A stretch of 64,000 nt of DNA from an uncultured Eubacteriales bacterium (lineage in GTDB: Bacteria; Bacillota; Clostridia; Christensenellales; Aristaeellaceae). The translations under genes and the position numbers were made by a program. A model generated the notes under the pieces. That model made no database searches. It worked only from the letters and a program-made list of their open reading frames with translations, and was not told where the DNA came from. The stretch covers positions 38,746-102,745 of the forward strand of contig CADCHI010000014.1 of NCBI GenBank assembly GCA_902801165.1. The letters run 5' to 3'. Positions 1 to 7,554 of the stretch are shown in pieces (position 1 is the stretch's first letter; each line of letters starts with the position of its first letter).

Positions 1-401
1 ACTTTCCCCATCAGCTCCTTCCCCGGCCTCCCGGTCCAATACCGCACATGCGGGTTGTGTCCGGGCCTGCCGGGCATGTCGTCCAGGGACACCTCTGTCC
101 AGCCGTCCAGGGTCTCGCCCTTGGAGATGACGCCCACCAGCTCGCCGCGCTCGGTCTCCACCTCGTCGCACTCGCACCACGCCGGCAGAAAGCCGTGCTC
201 GTCCACCATCGGATTCTCTTTAAAGTCCTCCGCGGTGATGATCCTCGGCGCCTCGGCCCTCAACATGGCGATGGCCTGGTCAAGGCACTCCACCGCCTCA
301 CCCTTGGCCCGCTCGCTGACGATTTCACCTCCCAAAATGACCAGGCTTTCAATCCGCGTCAGCCCTTTTATGGTCTTTTCCCTTAATCTCTCATCCGCCA
401 T
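1..401 (-). CDS. Partial phage-type hypothetical protein (C-terminus beyond window)
   Basis: A leftward reading frame is open from an ATG at 401 to the window edge, so about 133 residues are visible and the end is missing. It starts MADERLREKTIKGLTRIE. A ribosome-binding stretch (AAAGGGG, then GAGG) lies just upstream. The last visible part reads RYWTGRPGKEL, which is loosely like the short HWxPLPxPP-type domain (DUF551) seen in small phage proteins; that similarity is weak. It is the most downstream visible gene of the leftward early phage operon. No function is assigned. Confidence 0.6.
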   Translation of the reverse strand, partial: MADERLREKTIKGLTRIESLVILGGEIVSERAKGEAVECLDQAIAMLRAEAPRIITAEDFKENPMVDEHGFLPAWCECDEVETERGELVGVISKGETLDGWTEVSLDDMPGRPGHNPHVRYWTGRPGKELMGK

Positions 402-424
402 ACCTCAAACCCCTTTCAGCCATT

Positions 425-460
425 TCTAATCCCTAATTCCTAATCCCTAATCCCTAATTC
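425..460. repeat. Heptamer repeat tract (TAATCCC/TAATTCC units)
   Basis: About five tandem 7-bp units alternate between TAATCCC and TAATTCC. The tract overlaps the 3' end of the Rep gene: the Rep stop codon TAG (456-454) is formed by a tract unit. A tract in the opposite orientation lies on the far side of the same gene at 1489-1523. Confidence 0.85.
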
Positions 461-1386
461 TTCATCCTCGCCCTCTCCCACGGCATACCCCCGCCTCCTT
501 TCCGCCTCATCCGCACATAGATATACGCCCCCGGCAAAAAGTCGGAGTATCGCACGTCGGGCAGCTCCACCACCTTGTAATCGGGGTAGAGCTTTTCCAG
601 GATCTCGCGCCCGTTCTTCTGGATGTCCGCGGCCAGCAGCATCAGCCGCCGCCGGCTGATGCGCCGGTCAGACACCACCGGCACGGGCTTTTTCAAATTC
701 CGGGAGTGGGTCCACCAGCGCCCGCCCCGCTTTTGCTTGGTAAAATACCGGGCCAGCCTGGCCGCGCCGTCGTTTTCGAGGCCCAGCCTGGCATTCTGTG
801 ACCGGCCCGCCCTCCAGCAGGCCTCGACCACCTCCGGCGTGATGCCGGGCCCCTCGAAGACGCAATGGTGGTGCAGCTTCCTGGGCAGCCCCGGCACCGG
901 CTCCTTTTCGCCCTCCTCGGTCACGACGTTCCACTTCAAATCCGACGGCTTTCCCCCGGCCTTCACCACGCGCCGCCTGAGCCGCTCCAGCATGTTCCGC
1001 ATTTCCCGCTTCGCGTCCACATAGTCCCACGGCAGGCCGCGCTTCATGTAGGTCTCCGCCAGCTCGTCCAGGTTCATCATGCCGTAGTCCTCCACCGGAT
1101 AGGCATAGGTCAGGGTGGACACCACCGCGCGCTCGGTGAAGTTCGCCTCGATCAGGCGCATCATGGCCCGCTCCCGGTTCCGGGCGTTGATCCGCTCCAT
1201 CGCCGGTGTGGACTTCCGCCGCTTGACCTCCCGTTTCAGACCCTCGGTGATCTCCGCCTTCGGGTGGATCATCAGCTCCATGGACCGCCCCGCCCGGATC
1301 GACGTCGTTCGCACGCCCTCCACGCCGCGCCCGTCATACTCCCCCTCCGGCAGATCATACAATACCTCGTAATCCTTCGCCCTCAT
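454..1386 (-). CDS. HUH-type replication protein (REP ORF2/G2P-like)
   Basis: This 310-residue protein resembles the replication-initiation family of many Firmicutes prophages (ORF2/G2P-type HUH endonucleases), which nick one strand to start rolling-circle-like replication. Visible signs are a histidine cluster KLHHHCVFEGPG near residue 175 as the probable metal-binding HUH motif. A later ARYFTKQ segment holds the likely catalytic Tyr, followed by WTHSRNLKKPVP, a typical family tail. ATG 1386 is preferred because GGAGGGCACC precedes it; an upstream GTG overlaps that site. The C-terminal MRRKGGGG...MKN is basic. The family call rests on motif memory, without a search. Confidence 0.65.
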   Translation of the reverse strand: MRAKDYEVLYDLPEGEYDGRGVEGVRTTSIRAGRSMELMIHPKAEITEGLKREVKRRKSTPAMERINARNRERAMMRLIEANFTERAVVSTLTYAYPVEDYGMMNLDELAETYMKRGLPWDYVDAKREMRNMLERLRRRVVKAGGKPSDLKWNVVTEEGEKEPVPGLPRKLHHHCVFEGPGITPEVVEACWRAGRSQNARLGLENDGAARLARYFTKQKRGGRWWTHSRNLKKPVPVVSDRRISRRRLMLLAADIQKNGREILEKLYPDYKVVELPDVRYSDFLPGAYIYVRMRRKGGGGMPWERARMKN

Positions 1387-1488
1387 GGTGCCCTCCACGC
1401 GACGCGCATGTCAGATTTTAATGCGGTATACAAGCCCGCGCAGGGCGTTTGCCGCCCCTCGCCTTATAGTAGAAGAAAGTACCCTCTC

Positions 1489-1523
1489 GAATTAGGAATT
1501 AGGAATGAGGAATTAGGAATTGA
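1489..1523. repeat. Heptamer repeat tract (AATTAGG units), inverted relative to 425-460
   Basis: It reads GAATTAGGAATTAGG and continues through a drifted unit. It lies 103 bp upstream of the Rep start and about 10 bp beyond the stop of the next gene upstream. With the 425-460 tract it frames the Rep gene in inverted orientation. Confidence 0.85.
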
Positions 1524-1532
1524 GTGTCCACA

Positions 1533-1904
1533 TTAGCCTCCCTGTTTCATCGCTTTCTTTTCGATTCTCTTCCGGATCCTGCGCGCTTGCTCGCTCTCGC
1601 GCTTCTTCCGGGTGCAGGTGGGGCAGCGCGTCTGGCCCTCGGTCGCCTGGCGCTTCCCGCAGTCGATGCACAGCCCCTCGGCTTTTAGCCGCACCCGACG
1701 TTCCCGGTTGTAGCTGTTGCGCTTCACCCTGTCGGGGTCCCGGCGCTCGGCCAGTGCCAGCTTGCGCTACATGCACTTCTTGCAGTAGGTCCGCCCCGGT
1801 TCGGCGTAGGACTTCTTGCAGTTGTAGCAGATGCCCCTGTCCACGTACCAGCGGTACAACTCCCGTTGGTACTGCTTCATCGCTTCCACCGACTTGTAAG
1901 CCAT
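1533..1904 (-). pseudogene. Two-zinc-ribbon small phage protein interrupted by an amber codon
   Basis: From ATG 1904, behind a perfect AGGAGGTGACGCG site, the frame encodes 45 residues with CYNC...CKKC. It then meets TAG at 1769-1767. The same frame continues for 78 codons with a second CIDC...CPTC pair and ends with a basic tail (RRIRKRIEKKAMKQGG). The two halves form one plausible protein of about 123 residues with two Cys4 knuckles, a pattern seen in small phage proteins. A GTG at 1727 could restart translation of the second half alone (64 residues). Neighbouring phage genes use TAG as a normal stop, so recoding is unlikely and a nonsense mutation is the simpler reading. Confidence 0.7.
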
Positions 1905-1919
1905 CGCGTCACCTCCTGC

Positions 1920-2906
1920 CTACATCAGCCGCTTGTGGGCCTGCTTCACGGCGTCGTCGGCGATCTTCGCATAGATCAGCGTCGTGGCAATGGATTCATG
2001 CCCCAGCATCTGCTGAACCTGTTCGATGGGCATTCCACGATGCAGCGCAGTTGTCGCCGCAGTTCGCCTAAACTTGTGTGGGTGCACATCTTTTACCCCT
2101 GCTTTCGCGCCTAACTCGCGCACCATTGCCTCCAATGTGCCGATCGCCAGCCGACTGTGGTGACATTGTTCACCGGCGAACAGTGCGGGGGCATCGTCAT
2201 TTCTGGTATTCAAGTACAGCCTTAAAGCCACTTGTGCCCTGGCGTTCAAGAATACGCGCCGCTCCTTCTGGCCCTTGCCGAACACCACGATCTCATCGCC
2301 ATTTACATCGTCGCGGTTCATGCCGTTGATCTCGCCTACGCGACAGCCGGTACTCAGCAACACCTCCAGAAGCGCCGTCATGCGCAGATCACCTTGACAC
2401 GCAATGCGCAGCAGTTCCTGTTCCTCGGCAGAGAACGGCTTCTTCACCCTCTTCTCTGCCTTGATGCATTTGACGCCCGCCGCCGGATTCCCCGGACTGA
2501 CGTCATTCGCGCTCGCCCAGGCGAAGAAGGATTTGAGCACCCGCAGTTCGTTGTCCTGCGATGCCTTTGACAGATCGTCCCTCTGGCCTCGGACGGCGAT
2601 GTAATATCGCACGTCGTCAATCTTCACCTGGGCAAATGGCTTTGGCATCTCCAGCATGAACCGCTTGAGCACGCTGCTGTAGAATTTGATCGTTGCCTTT
2701 GTGCAGCCCTCTACCATCTTGCAGGCAAGGAATCTCCGAAGTTCAACGGCTCTCTTGTCAGCATCTGCCGGAATCAGATCTGTGCATTCTTCGGTCAGCG
2801 TGAGCCCATGAAGGACGATGTGCATTGCCGTTTGCATGGCCTCGGGCGTCAGCTCCTTGCCGTCCAACTCAACCATTACCCGCTGCACAAACTCTTCGTG
2901 CGTCAA
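1920..2906 (-). CDS. Tyrosine recombinase (XerC/XerD-like phage integrase family)
   Basis: This protein of about 328 residues has an N-terminal SAM-like core-binding domain and a C-terminal catalytic domain. The catalytic set is visible in order: Arg in TGCRVGEI, Lys in GKGQKERR, HKFRR (His and Arg), LGHESI (His), and the nucleophile Tyr in TLIYAKI. TTG 2906 is chosen because the GGTGAGGG just upstream, which includes the stop of the preceding gene, can act as its ribosome-binding site; a TTG at 2927 is an alternative. It lies inside the leftward phage operon rather than at the element end. It may therefore resolve dimers or rearrange DNA, while the serine integrase at 13.6 kb handles integration. 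Confidence 0.9.
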   Translation of the reverse strand: MTHEEFVQRVMVELDGKELTPEAMQTAMHIVLHGLTLTEECTDLIPADADKRAVELRRFLACKMVEGCTKATIKFYSSVLKRFMLEMPKPFAQVKIDDVRYYIAVRGQRDDLSKASQDNELRVLKSFFAWASANDVSPGNPAAGVKCIKAEKRVKKPFSAEEQELLRIACQGDLRMTALLEVLLSTGCRVGEINGMNRDDVNGDEIVVFGKGQKERRVFLNARAQVALRLYLNTRNDDAPALFAGEQCHHSRLAIGTLEAMVRELGAKAGVKDVHPHKFRRTAATTALHRGMPIEQVQQMLGHESIATTLIYAKIADDAVKQAHKRLM

Positions 2907-2910
2907 TCCC

Positions 2911-3831
2911 TCACCCCCCAAAGTCAAACATGATCTGTCCCGCGTTCTTCTTCCTCACGCTCACCGTGAAGCCGGGCGCGGATTCCTCCGGGTTCTCAGT
3001 GCCTCCATGCGCGGAGCTGGGTTCAGGCTTCCCGGCGTCGGTCTGTGCCTCCGGCGCTTCCACGGGTTTCAGCGCCTTCCGGCCCACCGCGCCGAAGATC
3101 TCCCGCGCCTTGGCGATGGACCTTCGCACCGTCCATGCCTCGTGGTAGAACATCGGCGTGTACCAGCACCGGCTGGAGGCCTCCCCGAACAGCACGTGTC
3201 CGGTCTGGGGCGCGGCAAGCGTGTCGCCGATGACCACATACCCCGCACACCCCAGCAGCGACAGCTGTATGTAGCACATCAGGGCCGTGGTGCTGTCGAT
3301 GTCCTGGGCGACGAACAGCGTGTTCCGCTGGTAGTCGAAGCCCATCCTCCGCAGCTCGTTCGCCGCCGCCACCAGGGTCGCCCCGGCACCGCAGGCGCAG
3401 TCGTTGATGGAGATGTATCCCTGCCGCGCCATTTCCGCGTCCAGCACCTCCTGGGTGATCTCCATGCGGGCCATGGCCTGGCACAGGCCGTAGGGCGTGA
3501 AGAACTGCCCGCCGTACTTGTTGCCCAGCTCCAGCCCCATGTACAACTCGCCGAGGAAGTCGCAGCCCGGGTATCGCTCCATGCCGTTCACGATCTCGCC
3601 GTACAGCTGCGGGAACACCTTGCGCTCCTTCTCGTCGTACTTCTGAATGATGCGCATGTACTGGGCCTCCCGGTCCTCGGCGAAGCGCTTGTCCACGGCG
3701 TTCGAGATCGCGCAGGCCACCATCCAGATGAAGTCCTGCCATACCTCGTGCCGGCTGAACCTGTAGCACAGCTGGTCATACAGCTTCGACAGCGCCCGCT
3801 GGTGCTCATTCTGTCCCGCGTAGCTGGCCAT
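2911..3831 (-). CDS. N-6 DNA methylase-like protein, catalytic motif incomplete
   Basis: The 306-residue protein aligns by eye to the N6_Mtase fold. GGQFFTPYGL is the usual family start. NDCACGAGATL is the AdoMet-binding loop (motif I), and FVAQDID follows as the acidic ribose-binding strand. The expected NPPY/DPPY motif IV is not visible; the region after VIGDTLAAPQTG has none. It may bind AdoMet without methylating adenine, or be a diverged phage form. ATG 3831 has GGAGG 9 bp upstream, better than the upstream in-frame start near 3921. The C-terminus is low-complexity and ends MFDFGG. Confidence 0.7.
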   Translation of the reverse strand: MASYAGQNEHQRALSKLYDQLCYRFSRHEVWQDFIWMVACAISNAVDKRFAEDREAQYMRIIQKYDEKERKVFPQLYGEIVNGMERYPGCDFLGELYMGLELGNKYGGQFFTPYGLCQAMARMEITQEVLDAEMARQGYISINDCACGAGATLVAAANELRRMGFDYQRNTLFVAQDIDSTTALMCYIQLSLLGCAGYVVIGDTLAAPQTGHVLFGEASSRCWYTPMFYHEAWTVRRSIAKAREIFGAVGRKALKPVEAPEAQTDAGKPEPSSAHGGTENPEESAPGFTVSVRKKNAGQIMFDFGG

Positions 3832-4140
3832 ACTCTTATTCCTCCAATACCAAAGCTCCGGGGACGGAGCCGCTCCATTCGCATTATGGACACTATGCCT
3901 CAATACACCATTTGTTGTCATGTTGTCATGTAACCGCGGCGGTATGTTATCCTCAACCCGTCGCCGTGCCCCGTCCCCGGTCCTTCGGCATCGAAGGCCA
4001 TCACATAATCTTCCTCATTCCGTCCCCCCCTTCCTCACTGTCTTCCCTTTCGGGTCTGTTTTTGTCCCCGGCCTGTCGCCCTGTCATTCTGAACGAAGCG
4101 TTGCCGAAGGCTTAGCGAAGCGTCAAGAATCTTCCGGCCC
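3832..4140. other. Non-coding gap with REP-like sequence
   Basis: No convincing gene is seen in this roughly 310-bp stretch. It contains an imperfect dyad (GCTCCGGGGACGGAGC near 3853-3868) and, near 4083-4131, sequence of a dispersed type (CATTCTGAACGAAGCG, then AGCGAAGCGTCAAGAATCTT) common in intergenic repeats of gut Firmicutes. Open frames across it have no ribosome-binding site and read repeat sequence. Confidence 0.6.
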
Positions 4141-5295
4141 CTACTCGCCCATTTCCTCCGCCATCTTTTCGCACGCCCTCCGGATCGCGGTGGCGTACCT
4201 CCCGCCGACCTCGCCGTCCTCCTGGACGACGGTGGCCAGCAGCTCCCGCACGGCCTTGAACTCGCCCACCAGGCGCTCGTAGCCCATGCGCAGCCGGGCG
4301 ACGGCCTCGGACCTCGGCTTCTCGTTTCGCAGGCGCTCCAGCTCGGCGGCGACGTCCGCCGGCAGCACCTCCACGCGCTCAGGCTCCCGGGCCTCCAGCT
4401 CGCTGATCCGCTCCTTCGCTTCGTTCAGCTTCGCCTGGGTCTCGTTCGCTCGCTGTACGGCGTCGGATGCCCGGGCCGCGGCCTTCGAGGCCTCGTCGGC
4501 GGCGCGGCTGGACACCTTGCGCATCTCGTCGGCGGTCTCCTCGGCGGCCTTCGCCCTGGCCTGGGCCTGCTCCACGGCCTCGTGCTCCTTCATCAGGGCC
4601 CGGTTCGCGGCCTCGGCGCGCTCGTGGGCGTCCATCAGGCTGTCCAGCTTCAGCTGGTCGGCCTCCTTGTCCGCCTTCATCCGCTTGATCTCCTCCTGGA
4701 GCTGCCGCACGCTCATCTCCGCGGCCTGTTCGGCCAGGTCCTCCCGGATCTCCTCCGGCGCGGACAGCAGGGCCACGGCCTTGGAGTAGTCCAGTTCGGA
4801 CACCGACGCCGGGATCCCCTCCCGCCCGTAGACCTCGAACAGCCGCATCAGGTCCTGGGCGCGGCGTTCGGAGTAGTGCACGTTCAGCTTCAGCCACTCG
4901 CCCCACCGGCCCCTGGGCACCAGGCCCTTGGCCTCGATCAGGCGGCGGCCCACCTTCAGCGCGCCGGACAGGGCCGCGTCCCGCACCTGCTCCTCGATGG
5001 CCCGCACCTCGGCGGCGATGGCGCTCAGCCGTGACGCGCTCGCCGGCGCGATCTCACTCCAGTCGCCGGCCTCCGGTTCCTCCTCCAAAAGCCTTCCCCC
5101 TTGGGGAAGGTGGCACGGCGAAGCCGTGACGGATGAGGTCGTCTCTCCGACCTCCCCGGTCGCCTCCTGCCTGTTGCCCTCTTCCCCCGCAAACGTCTGC
5201 GGATTGATCAAATTCCCCTCCGCGTCGTACCCCTCGGCCCTTCCTGTTCCCTTCAAAAGCTCATCCAGATCCATCTGACCCCTGAGTTCGCTCAC
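4141..5295 (-). CDS. DUF3102 family coiled-coil phage protein
   Basis: This is a 384-residue protein. The DUF3102 core spans about residues 80-190 and includes GRRLIEAKGLVPRGRWGEWL and YSERRAQDLMRLFEVY. DUF3102 proteins are common next to phage and ICE replication genes and are thought to be DNA-binding, but their role is not established. Residues about 190-330 are a long Ala/Glu/Lys/Arg coiled coil. GTG 5295 overlaps the PcfJ stop (GTGA) and has GGGAGG upstream. Residues about 35-70 are not family sequence: they are the translation of a REP-plus-heptamer repeat (5093-5195) sitting in frame. Confidence 0.8.
   Translation of the reverse strand: MSELRGQMDLDELLKGTGRAEGYDAEGNLINPQTFAGEEGNRQEATGEVGETTSSVTASPCHLPQGGRLLEEEPEAGDWSEIAPASASRLSAIAAEVRAIEEQVRDAALSGALKVGRRLIEAKGLVPRGRWGEWLKLNVHYSERRAQDLMRLFEVYGREGIPASVSELDYSKAVALLSAPEEIREDLAEQAAEMSVRQLQEEIKRMKADKEADQLKLDSLMDAHERAEAANRALMKEHEAVEQAQARAKAAEETADEMRKVSSRAADEASKAAARASDAVQRANETQAKLNEAKERISELEAREPERVEVLPADVAAELERLRNEKPRSEAVARLRMGYERLVGEFKAVRELLATVVQEDGEVGGRYATAIRRACEKMAEEMGE
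5093..5195. repeat. REP-like palindrome plus heptamer run, inside the DUF3102 gene
   Basis: It starts GCCTTCCCCCTTGGGGAAGG (palindrome) and continues GGCACGGCGAAGCCGTGACGG. A conserved GATGAGGTCGTCTC, CCTCCCCGG and a short CCTGCCTGTTGCC heptamer run follow. The same arrangement occurs at 7145-7276 and 9049-9248 in the same orientation. Here it is translated in frame as part of the DUF3102 protein. Confidence 0.85.
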
Positions 5296-7067
5296 GCCGT
5301 TTTCCTCCCTTTCTCATCGCGTCCGTGGGCCCGGTTCCACGCGGCCCAGAAGTTCCGCAGCTGCTTCTTCGTGCCCGGCTCCATCACCGGCCCGTCGCTG
5401 GATGTGTATGCAAAGTCGTTTCGATAGCCCCGATCCTGCACCAGCCGCCCGCGCGTCGAAAACTCCACCGCCCGCCAGGGCTCGTCCGGCTCCTCGGCGC
5501 GGCGCAGGCAGCAGATGATGGTCGATCCCTTCACGTAGCTCTCAGCGTAGCTGCCGATGCAGATCGCCAGGGCCCTGCCCTCGGCGATCACCTCGGCGGC
5601 GCTGTCGTAGGGGCGAAGCACCAGCCCCGCCGCCTCGAAGGTGTACTCCTTCCGCAGCTTTTCCAGCCGCTTGTCGAAGTCCTTCGCCTGGGCCTCGATC
5701 TTCCGCAGCGTCTCGGCGTCCTTCAGCGCGTTCTCCCGGGCAATCATCCGCTGGTGCATCTGCCGCACGTCCCGCGGCAGGATCAGTTGCGGGTCGGTCA
5801 GGTCCTCGCCCAGCCGGCGCAGCTGCCGGATGTAGTCCCGCCACTCCGTGGCGTGCTCCAGCTCCCGGAGGACGATCCGCCGGTATACCTTGCGCCTCAG
5901 CTTCTCCGGCGTGCCCGCCGCCTTCAGGAGGTCGGACACGGTCTCCGAATAGTCCCGGGTCCCCGGCGCGATCAGGCCCAGCCGGTAGGCTGCCATGCCG
6001 TGGCCCTTCTGCACCATCTCGGCCACCTCGCTGATCTTCACGCCCTCCAGGCCCAGCTTCCGCAGCTTGTTCAGGCACTCCAGCGCCTCCGTGGTCAGCT
6101 GGACGCCGTCCCGCCGCGCCTCGAACCACTGGCCCTCCGTCAGGCCCAGCAGCTCCCGGGGCTTCTTCGCCCGCTGGTTCGCGATCACGTCCCTCGGGAT
6201 GCTGTTCATCCGCATCAGCTGGGCCGCCAGCGGCCTCTGGCCGCTCTTCGCCAGGTACTCCAGCCAGGGCCGCTTCGCGCAGCTGGCCACGGCGTGCAGC
6301 TCCAGCGCCGCCCTCGGCTCCAGGCTCCCGTTCAGCAGGTCGTACAGCCGCCCGATCCGGGTGCCCCGCAGGGCGTCCCGGAACTGCCTGTAATTGGTGT
6401 AGTAGTCGATGGTCTTGCCGTTCCATTCCCTGTGGTCCGGCGCGACGCCCTCGATGCTGTGCCAGTAGCACAGGCCGTTCCCGAAGGCCGCGCCGGACGG
6501 CGTCTGCCAGTCCGGGGCCCACGTGCCCGGGTACACCTGGGCCGTGCCGACGCCCCAATTATGGTTTTTGTAAACCGTCGCCGCCCTGCCGGGCCTGAAC
6601 AGGTACACCGCCCCGGGGTGGACGAGCGCCGGCTTACCCTCCGGGTTGTCCCAGCGGGAGTCCCGCCACACGTGGACCGCCGTCATGATCAATATCTCCG
6701 GGTCCAGCACGCTCTTGCGCCACTCGTACACCACGAACTCGTCGAACAGCTTCTTGTGGCCCCGCGCCACCTGCCGGTACTCCGCCGGCGTGCCGCAGCT
6801 TGGGCAGCACACACTCGTGCCGTGCCGGAACCGCAGGTCTCCCAGGTTCCGCCCGCAGGCCGTGCACCATGCCACCGGCGGCTTGTCCCGCCCCTCGGCG
6901 GGGTACTTCCATATGTAGTGCTTCACTCGCAGGCGGATGGTCTCCCATCCCTCCGGCGTCACCAGGTTCGCGGCCCCGCCCACGTGGGCGAGCACCCGCT
7001 CGAATTTCATCTTGCCCTTGCCGTCGTCGGCCCAGTCCGCCGGCGGCATCATCGGTATGCCGCACAC
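5292..7067 (-). CDS. PcfJ-like protein
   Basis: This protein of about 591 residues belongs to the PcfJ group found on conjugative plasmids, ICEs and phages; its biochemical role is unknown. The N-terminal third has zinc-ribbon pairs (CTACGRNLG and CCPSCG). The C-terminal signature ICIGSYAESYVKGSTII, then RAVEFSTRGRLVQDRGYRN, is the typical PcfJ core. GTG 7067 is preferred: GGGAGG lies 8 bp upstream and it follows the TGA of the upstream gene by one base. A TTG at 7100 would add 11 residues and an extra CDVC pair. It is translationally coupled on both sides. Confidence 0.8.
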   Translation of the reverse strand: MCGIPMMPPADWADDGKGKMKFERVLAHVGGAANLVTPEGWETIRLRVKHYIWKYPAEGRDKPPVAWCTACGRNLGDLRFRHGTSVCCPSCGTPAEYRQVARGHKKLFDEFVVYEWRKSVLDPEILIMTAVHVWRDSRWDNPEGKPALVHPGAVYLFRPGRAATVYKNHNWGVGTAQVYPGTWAPDWQTPSGAAFGNGLCYWHSIEGVAPDHREWNGKTIDYYTNYRQFRDALRGTRIGRLYDLLNGSLEPRAALELHAVASCAKRPWLEYLAKSGQRPLAAQLMRMNSIPRDVIANQRAKKPRELLGLTEGQWFEARRDGVQLTTEALECLNKLRKLGLEGVKISEVAEMVQKGHGMAAYRLGLIAPGTRDYSETVSDLLKAAGTPEKLRRKVYRRIVLRELEHATEWRDYIRQLRRLGEDLTDPQLILPRDVRQMHQRMIARENALKDAETLRKIEAQAKDFDKRLEKLRKEYTFEAAGLVLRPYDSAAEVIAEGRALAICIGSYAESYVKGSTIICCLRRAEEPDEPWRAVEFSTRGRLVQDRGYRNDFAYTSSDGPVMEPGTKKQLRNFWAAWNRAHGRDEKGRKTA

Positions 7068-7068
7068 G

Positions 7069-7554
7069 TCACAGACCTCCCAGCAGCGCGTCCAGGTCAA
7101 ACGGGTCCGCAGCCGCAGACGTCTGCGCCTCCTCGGCGTCCGTCATTGCCTTCCCCTCTGGGGAAGGTGCCCCGTCAGGGGCGGATGAGGTCGTCTCCCC
7201 GGTCGTCTCGGCGGTCGTCTCCCCGGCCTCCCCGGCATCCTTACTGTTGCCTGTTGCCTCCTGCCTGCTGCCTTCCTCTCCCACCCCGTAATACTTGCAT
7301 ATCACGCTCTCGGCGGTCTCCGGCGGCATGTAATAGCAGCTGCCCTCCCTGTGCTCCCGGGCGTAGTGCTCCATAGCTCCATACGCGCCCTTCAGGGTCT
7401 TGCCTTTCTGGAGCACGGCCCCGGCCCAGTCGGGGTGGGCCTCCAGCAGCGCCGTCATGATCTCGCCAACGGCGCGGATCGCCGCGCCGTTGGTCTTCGT
7501 GGTGGCCATCTCGTCCCGGATCTTGTCGATGGCCTCGGTGATGTTCGCGCTCAC
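7069..7554 (-). CDS. PcfK-like / AcrIIA9-family protein
   Basis: The first 90 residues (KIRDEMATTKTNGAAIRA, then KTLKGAYGAMEHYAR and CKYYGVGEE) match my recollection of the PcfK-like fold, whose Firmicutes phage members are annotated as the AcrIIA9 family of Cas9 inhibitors. PcfK-like genes typically sit beside PcfJ, as here. Residues about 92-160 are low complexity, encoded by a REP-plus-heptamer repeat in frame, before a short acidic end (DPFDLDALLGGL). The end resembles the N-terminal acidic LDELL pattern of the DUF3102 protein, perhaps a shared interaction motif. Anti-CRISPR activity is inference. Confidence 0.55.
   Translation of the reverse strand: MSANITEAIDKIRDEMATTKTNGAAIRAVGEIMTALLEAHPDWAGAVLQKGKTLKGAYGAMEHYAREHREGSCYYMPPETAESVICKYYGVGEEGSRQEATGNSKDAGEAGETTAETTGETTSSAPDGAPSPEGKAMTDAEEAQTSAAADPFDLDALLGGL
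7145..7276. repeat. REP-like palindrome plus heptamer run, inside the PcfK-like gene
   Basis: GCCTTCCCCTCTGGGGAAGG is followed by GGATGAGGTCGTCTCC, repeats of GGTCGTCTC, CCTCCCCGGCAT and the heptamers TGTTGCC TGTTGCC TCCTGCC TGCTGCC. It is in frame and encodes the RQEATGNSK and ETTAETTGETTSS stretches of the protein. Confidence 0.85.

Noticed and set aside
1533-1904. TAG recoding in the phage
   Set aside because: At least Rep (454) and the gene ending at 9240 use TAG as normal stops, and no suppressor tRNA was seen.
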